Positions 7,201-10,845 of a stretch of 12,398 nt of DNA are shown here, piece by piece (the stretch's first letter is position 1; each line of letters opens with the position of its first letter). The DNA lies in contig CAZPCZ010000039.1 of the NCBI GenBank assembly GCA_964585225.1, positions 1 through 12,398 on the forward strand. The letters run 5' to 3'. The notes under the pieces were generated by a model, which ran no database searches, was not told the DNA's origin, and was given only the letters and a program-made list of their open reading frames with translations. This stretch comes from CAZPCZ01 sp964585225 (GTDB lineage: Bacteria; Patescibacteriota; Patescibacteriia; JACPHY01). Made by a program: the position numbers and the translations under genes.

Positions 7201-9597
7201 AGCCGGACAAGCGGGACGACGAACGACCTCCGCAAACTCTCCTGCATGGGCGCGAGCGACTGCCTCGCGGTCGGCGCGTCTGGCACGATCATCCGGACGA
7301 GGGACGGCGGGACAAACTGGTCTTCGCAGACGAGCGGGACGACGAGCGGGCTCAATGCGGTACACTTCTTCGCTGCGGGGTCCGACGCGATCGCCGTCGG
7401 GCACAGCGGCACCATCATCGGGGCGAACCGGAACGTCGCCCTGCAGGCGAACACCGGTACCACCCGGTCCGGGACGGCGACGGGGTCGAGCCTGTGCACC
7501 TCGATCTCACTCGGCAATGACGGCTCTGGCAACGCCAACCGTCGGATCACGTGCTCGCACACCGCGCTCACCCCCGGTTTCTGGTACACGCTGTACCTCA
7601 CCGGTGGGAGCACCGGACTCGCGTCTACCTCTAGCGACGTGCTCGCCGCAGACGCCACCCGCATCTTCCGCACCGCCTTCGATTCGGGTCACGCCTTCGA
7701 CGATCCCACGCTCTCCTCGCTCGCCGACGAGGGGTACCTCACCGTCACCGGCTCGAACACCGCAGCATCTCAGGCAGTGTTCGCCGCGATGCTTCGCTCG
7801 CGGGTGACCACCTCCGACGGCACTGTCCTCGTCACCGTCCCTCAGAACGCGGTGTTCACCCGCGCCGGCGGCGGCACCTTCGACACGACGCAGATCGCGC
7901 TGACCGACTACTTCTCCTCCGCAACGAACGTCCCCGGGACGAAGAAGGCGGTCATCCAGTACGGGGTCCCGGGCGTCTCCCTCACCTCTAGCGACGCGAT
8001 CACGATCGTGACCCCCGTTTCCTCGACGGTCACCGCCGGCATCGTGCTCGACGTGTACCGCGATGCGGATGGGGACTTCTCGGACGCGACGACGAAGCAC
8101 ACCACCTGTACCGTCGCCTCCTCCACCTGCTCGTTCACGACCACCTCCCTTTCATACTTCGCGGCCACCGAGCCCTCTGGCTCCCCAACCCAGACCGACA
8201 CGACCGCACCGGCCAAACCGACCAGCGTCTCCTGTACCTCCGGGTCCGGCACCGCGACCTGCACGTGGACCGATCCGGCGGATACCGACCTCTCTACGAT
8301 CCGCGTCCTCCTTGTCCAGGGCGACGTGACGTACCTCCGCGGCACCCCCGCGAAGGGAGCGCAGACGTTCACCGATCCGAACACGGATACGCCGACGTTG
8401 ATCGTCGGTCAGACGTACACATTCGCCGTTCAGTCGGTGGACACCTCCGGCAACCGCTCGGACTCCGCGACGACAACGGTCATCATCTCCAGCGCTGCCC
8501 CTGCCCCTGCAGACACCACTGCCCCGGCCGCCCCAACCAACCTCACGGGCACCTCATCCTCCTCGAAGGTCACCCTCACCTGGAAGGATCCTGCCGACCA
8601 AGACCTCAAGCTCCTCCGCGTGCTGCTCCTCCGCGGTGAGGCGACGAGCATCCTCTCCATCCTGAACAAGGGTCTCCAGACGTACACGTACGCTGGTTCT
8701 GACCTCATCGCTGGCCTCCCCTTCACCTTTGCCCTCGAGGCTGAGGATACGAGCGGAAACAAATCCTCCCGTGTGACGACGACCGTCACCGTGGAATCCG
8801 GCACCGCCCCGACCGCTCCCCCAACGACCCCAACGACTCCTCCTCCCACGACTCCCACCGAGGGCGCCCCGAAGACCACAGAGACCACTCCCGCGACGAA
8901 CACCGCTCCGACCCCCACGGAGGGCGCCCCGAAGGACACGACCACGACCACCACCCCCGTCACCCCGGAGACCGAGCTCGAGAAGGGCGTGAAGGCCGAC
9001 GAACCCCCACCGGCCGAAGACCCCAACGCCACGAAGCTCCTCAAGGACGCCGTGAAGGCGATCACCGAGACCCTCACTCCTCCGTGCACACTGACGGACG
9101 CCGAGCGCCAGTACCTCGCCGATGCCTTCACGCGCTCCCAGAGCCGTGCCCCCTCGACCGGTGGAGACCTCCAGTTCCTCTGTGTACTCCGAGCGGATCC
9201 ATCGAACCCGGTGGACCCCACGAAGGCCTTTCCGAAGTTCCGCAACCTCAGGGCCGAGGAGCTCGCGCTCAAGAACTTCGTGAACTTCTTCCGCCGTCCC
9301 CCCTCTCGGGACACGAGGGATCGCCCGACCCCCCCGGAGATCGCAGAGAAGGATTGGTGGGCCGTGAAGTACATGGCGTACCACCTCCGCCTCGCCCCGA
9401 CCGCCCGGGACCTCACTGGCGAGCGCACCTGCCTCCGGATCTTCCTCGACCGGGATGTCGACCTCTACAAGGACGGGACGAAGGTCCGCAAGGCGAGAGG
9501 CGCCCCACCCCGTGACCTCTTCGACTACGACTTCATCCGCGCGTGCACGTACTCGGGGCTCCAGTTCGCGGAGGCGGCGGGAGCAACGGAAGAGTGA
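4246..9597 (+). CDS. giant exported surface protein: three seven-bladed propellers, Ig-like and FN3-like domains
   Basis: Predicted cell-surface or secreted protein of 1783 aa. A TGA at 4234-4236 in the same frame fixes 4246 as the first ATG; there is no clear Shine-Dalgarno. Residues 18-38 form one hydrophobic segment (signal peptide or anchor). Residues 46-84 and 363-442 look like two halves of a bacterial Ig-like (Big_5-like) domain with a propeller block between them. The same arrangement recurs at 444-480 and 1061-1146. The blocks have 7 and 14 repeats of ~41 residues with the motif GTILKTTNGGTTWTAQTSGT, typical of Ycf48/BNR-like beta-propellers. Then come a beta-rich region (1147-1310, with DADGDFSD resembling a calcium-binding loop), two FN3-like domains (1311-1415, 1416-1518), a Pro/Thr linker (1519-1600) with TPTEGAPK twice, and a C-terminal domain (1612-1783) with four Cys. 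No enzyme motif is seen. A role in adhesion or surface coat is inference. Confidence 0.9.
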   Translation: MPSRDVNLLVKPHHLPYLAGGLAIVLTVVVFALSLSGVLPTGTLAAAPTFSGGAPADAATGVAVDATVSIVSSVALGPASFGTFTSQTSGTTNLLGNVDAVSATTAWASGASGTVLRTTNSGTTWTTLQGVANTNLRGLDAVDTNTAFLAGATGIIQKTTNAGSSWASQVSGTALDLMGISASDTNTAWVVGDQGTILKTTDGGSTWAAQTSNTSAVLFAVHALDANTAWTAGATSAIRRTTNGGTTWATEDLTVSVQLNGIYGISSETAYVVGNGGAIYKTTNGGTSWTAQTSGTANHLNGISCVDTNTCWAVGDSGTVLYTDDGGAVWASQTSNTTNAIKDVSGVSASSVWSVGASGTALVFGYNNVLLQANTGNAQTGAPSGTNLCTSLTLAIGVTLTCNHSALSKNTWYTFTLTTGVKSNTGDALAVNVTRAFRTIGAPALSSAITDASFAVATNVTITADFDNPIASSSLLSPTWATRSTSSALNAVQVIDATHTVAAGASGTTTRTADGGSTWIGGTAGSGQGMNGIAFPTSQIGYLVGDSGKILKTTDVGVTWTAQTSGTAQNLKAAAFADAITGWAVGAGGVILKTTNGGTSWTAQTSGTTEILFGLHAVNASTVYAVGNSTTILKTTNGGTTWTAQTGVVGNHGDVFCTSTTICWIASDSGLIYRTTDGGTNWTAAFPVSATWNGIYFTSATTGWVVGSGGLIYTSTDGGVNWTQQTSGTTQDLGGVSFTSATTGVAVGGSGTVLLTTNGGTSWTIVSAGVSGVVMNGIDCSSPPGASNATCWAVGANSTILIAAANNGRTWVPQTSGTSVNLEDIEALSTTASIAYVIGGSGTILKTTNGGTTWTAQTTGTTQALHGLFCFNESDGNNNCWAVGGDASNAVALKTTNGGTTWTALSTGLSNPLMDTYFFDATTGWIVGSGGIITKTANGGTTWTTQSSGTVQALYSVECSSATACIVVGAGGTVLTTSDGGSNWTSRTSGTTNDLRKLSCMGASDCLAVGASGTIIRTRDGGTNWSSQTSGTTSGLNAVHFFAAGSDAIAVGHSGTIIGANRNVALQANTGTTRSGTATGSSLCTSISLGNDGSGNANRRITCSHTALTPGFWYTLYLTGGSTGLASTSSDVLAADATRIFRTAFDSGHAFDDPTLSSLADEGYLTVTGSNTAASQAVFAAMLRSRVTTSDGTVLVTVPQNAVFTRAGGGTFDTTQIALTDYFSSATNVPGTKKAVIQYGVPGVSLTSSDAITIVTPVSSTVTAGIVLDVYRDADGDFSDATTKHTTCTVASSTCSFTTTSLSYFAATEPSGSPTQTDTTAPAKPTSVSCTSGSGTATCTWTDPADTDLSTIRVLLVQGDVTYLRGTPAKGAQTFTDPNTDTPTLIVGQTYTFAVQSVDTSGNRSDSATTTVIISSAAPAPADTTAPAAPTNLTGTSSSSKVTLTWKDPADQDLKLLRVLLLRGEATSILSILNKGLQTYTYAGSDLIAGLPFTFALEAEDTSGNKSSRVTTTVTVESGTAPTAPPTTPTTPPPTTPTEGAPKTTETTPATNTAPTPTEGAPKDTTTTTTPVTPETELEKGVKADEPPPAEDPNATKLLKDAVKAITETLTPPCTLTDAERQYLADAFTRSQSRAPSTGGDLQFLCVLRADPSNPVDPTKAFPKFRNLRAEELALKNFVNFFRRPPSRDTRDRPTPPEIAEKDWWAVKYMAYHLRLAPTARDLTGERTCLRIFLDRDVDLYKDGTKVRKARGAPPRDLFDYDFIRACTYSGLQFAEAAGATEE
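4492..5340 (+). repeat. propeller repeat block 1 (7 repeats, strict 41-residue period)
   Basis: The G-T-x-x-x-T-T-x-G-G-x-x-W motif begins at residues 113, 154, 195, 236, 277, 318 and 359, an exact 41-residue (123-bp) period. The seventh copy keeps only the first half. Seven repeats match one seven-bladed propeller. The repeats are also similar at DNA level. Confidence 0.85.
5680..7430 (+). repeat. propeller repeat block 2 (14 repeats)
   Basis: Motif starts are at residues 507, 548, 589, 630, 670, 710, 751, 798, 842, 890, 931, 972, 1013 and a degenerate one at 1055. Fourteen repeats would make two seven-bladed propellers in tandem. Three intervals are longer (44-48 residues), two of them because of Cys-bounded loops. 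Confidence 0.82.
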
Positions 9598-9620
9598 GGT
9601 GGAGAGCCGTGTCATAGGAC

Positions 9621-9656
9621 CCCGCCCCGATGACCATCGGGGCGGGTTTCCTGTTG
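9621..9656 (+). terminator. intrinsic terminator after the surface-protein gene
   Basis: A GC-rich perfect stem of 11 bp (9621-9631 with 9636-9646) with loop GACC is followed by TTTCCTGTTG. It lies 24 bases after the TGA of the surface protein. Confidence 0.88.
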
Positions 9657-9672
9657 TCCGAAATTTCGACAG

Positions 9673-9696
9673 CCCCCATTCTCGGTGCCATGGGGG
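9673..9696 (+). other. small inverted repeat upstream of the MBL gene
   Basis: CCCCCAT (9673-9679) pairs with ATGGGGG (9690-9696) around a 10-base loop. It lies in the 120-bp space between the terminator and the MBL start, where no convincing -35/-10 pair is visible. It could be an operator or an RNA hairpin; nothing decides this. Confidence 0.3.
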
Positions 9697-9770
9697 TCTC
9701 CTATGGTGACCATGCGGACGATCGAGTTCGTTCGTTCACAACGCGGCACCATGCCGCAGGAGAAGACGCC

Positions 9771-10763
9771 ATGGCGACATCGCTGCAGGTCACGACGTAC
9801 GGGACGCGCGGGTCGGTTCCGGTCGCGGGCACCGAGTACGCAGAGTTCGGCGGGAACACGACGTGTCTCCGCATCCACTCGTCCTGCCTCCCCGAGGGCG
9901 TCGCGCTCATTGTGGACGCGGGGTCCGGGTACCGTCGGGCAACCGCCGATCTCCTCCGGAGTGGCATCAAGCACATCGCGCTCCTCCACACGCACTACCA
10001 CTGGGACCACATCCAGGGCCTCCCGTTCGGCGCGCATACGTACGTCCCCGGTTGCCACACGGTCGTGTGGGGTCCGAAGGAGCACGGCGTCGGCCCGCTC
10101 GAGGTGTACGGCCAGCAGATGCGCGAGCCGGAGTTCCCGGTGCACTTCGGGAAGGTGCGTCACCAGTTCACGCTCGTCCCGCTCGAGCACATCGGGACGC
10201 AGGTGCTCGTGTTCCATCCGATCGGTGGTGTGAAGCTCGAGCGCGTCCACGCGCTGCGCGAACGCGATGCGGACGGCGGGCAGATCCTCTTTCCGAAGAA
10301 CCCCTTCGGCAAGGCCGGTTCGTACCCGCTCAGCGAGTGTCTCGTCGTCTGGATGTACAAGACGACGCACCCGGAGTACACGGTGAGTTTCCGGTTCGAG
10401 GAGCGGCCGACGGGGAAGACGTTCGTCTTCCTCACCGACCACGAGGTGACGCCGGGCTGGGCCGCCGATCTCCTCATCCACCTCCGCGGTGCCGACCTCC
10501 TCATCCAGGACGCGCAGTACGAGGATGGGGAATACCGGAAGCACAAGGTTGGATGGGGGCACGGGACGCCGGTGTATGCTGCGGAGACCGCGGTGCGCGC
10601 GGAGGTCCAGCGGTTCGGCATCACGCACCACGACCCCGCGGCAACCGACGACGACGTGCGGCACCGGCTCGAGGAGGCGTGCGCGCGCCTCACGACGCTC
10701 GGAGGCACGGACCTCGCACGGACGGCGTTCGCCTGCAAGGACCACGAGACAATCGACGTGTAG
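9771..10763 (+). CDS. metallo-beta-lactamase-fold metal-dependent hydrolase
   Basis: A 330-aa cytoplasmic MBL-superfamily hydrolase, probably a phosphodiesterase/nuclease-like type (COG1235-like). The start at 9771 is preferred over an upstream in-frame ATG at 9630 because AGGAG (9758-9762) sits at proper spacing and the family N-terminus begins here: VTTYGTRGSVPVAG (~7-20), then FGGNTTCLRI and LIVDAGSG (~47-53). The metal-binding motif HxHxDH is HYHWDH at 75-80. Further likely ligands are D223 in LTDHE, D247 in LIQDAQY, H264 in GWGHGT and H286/H287 in ITHHDP. There is no signal peptide. It is flanked by terminators on both sides, so it is probably transcribed alone. Substrate cannot be assigned. 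The ~20-residue stretch RERDADGGQILFPKNPFGKA (164-183) is less typical of the family and may be a substrate loop. Confidence 0.88.
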   Translation: MATSLQVTTYGTRGSVPVAGTEYAEFGGNTTCLRIHSSCLPEGVALIVDAGSGYRRATADLLRSGIKHIALLHTHYHWDHIQGLPFGAHTYVPGCHTVVWGPKEHGVGPLEVYGQQMREPEFPVHFGKVRHQFTLVPLEHIGTQVLVFHPIGGVKLERVHALRERDADGGQILFPKNPFGKAGSYPLSECLVVWMYKTTHPEYTVSFRFEERPTGKTFVFLTDHEVTPGWAADLLIHLRGADLLIQDAQYEDGEYRKHKVGWGHGTPVYAAETAVRAEVQRFGITHHDPAATDDDVRHRLEEACARLTTLGGTDLARTAFACKDHETIDV

Positions 10764-10777
10764 CTGCGTACACGATG

Positions 10778-10816
10778 ATCCGCCCCAGGGCAACCTGGGG
10801 CGGATTTCCTTTTCGT
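10778..10816 (+). terminator. intrinsic terminator after the MBL gene
   Basis: A perfect 12-bp stem (10778-10789 with 10794-10805) with a GCAA tetraloop is followed by TTCCTTTTCGT. It lies 14 bases after the stop codon at 10763. Confidence 0.9.
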
Positions 10817-10827
10817 CTATTCCGCGA

Positions 10828-10833
10828 TACGAT
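10828..10833 (+). promoter_or_regulatory. candidate -10 element for ileS (near-leaderless start)
   Basis: TACGAT lies 12 bases before the ileS ATG, the same hexamer as the -10 of the 484-aa gene. Transcription would start about 6 bases before the ATG, which fits the absence of any Shine-Dalgarno. The -35 region overlaps the preceding terminator tail and is poor (TTTCCT at 10805-10810). Confidence 0.35.
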
Positions 10834-10845
10834 GGTTCTCGTTAC

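Noticed and set aside
4492..7430. CRISPR array or DNA satellite
   Set aside because: The repetition has a 123-bp period that follows a protein repeat with divergent codons and no spacers; it is coding propeller repeats.
8430..9615. Long minus-strand open frames opposite the end of the surface-protein gene
   Set aside because: Low-complexity Val/Gly/Arg composition mirrors the Thr/Pro/Ala-rich coding strand; no start signals or recognisable domain.
9630..9770. Upstream in-frame start extending the MBL protein by 47 residues
   Set aside because: The extension begins within the preceding terminator and does not resemble the family; the start at 9771 has a Shine-Dalgarno and the family's N-terminus.
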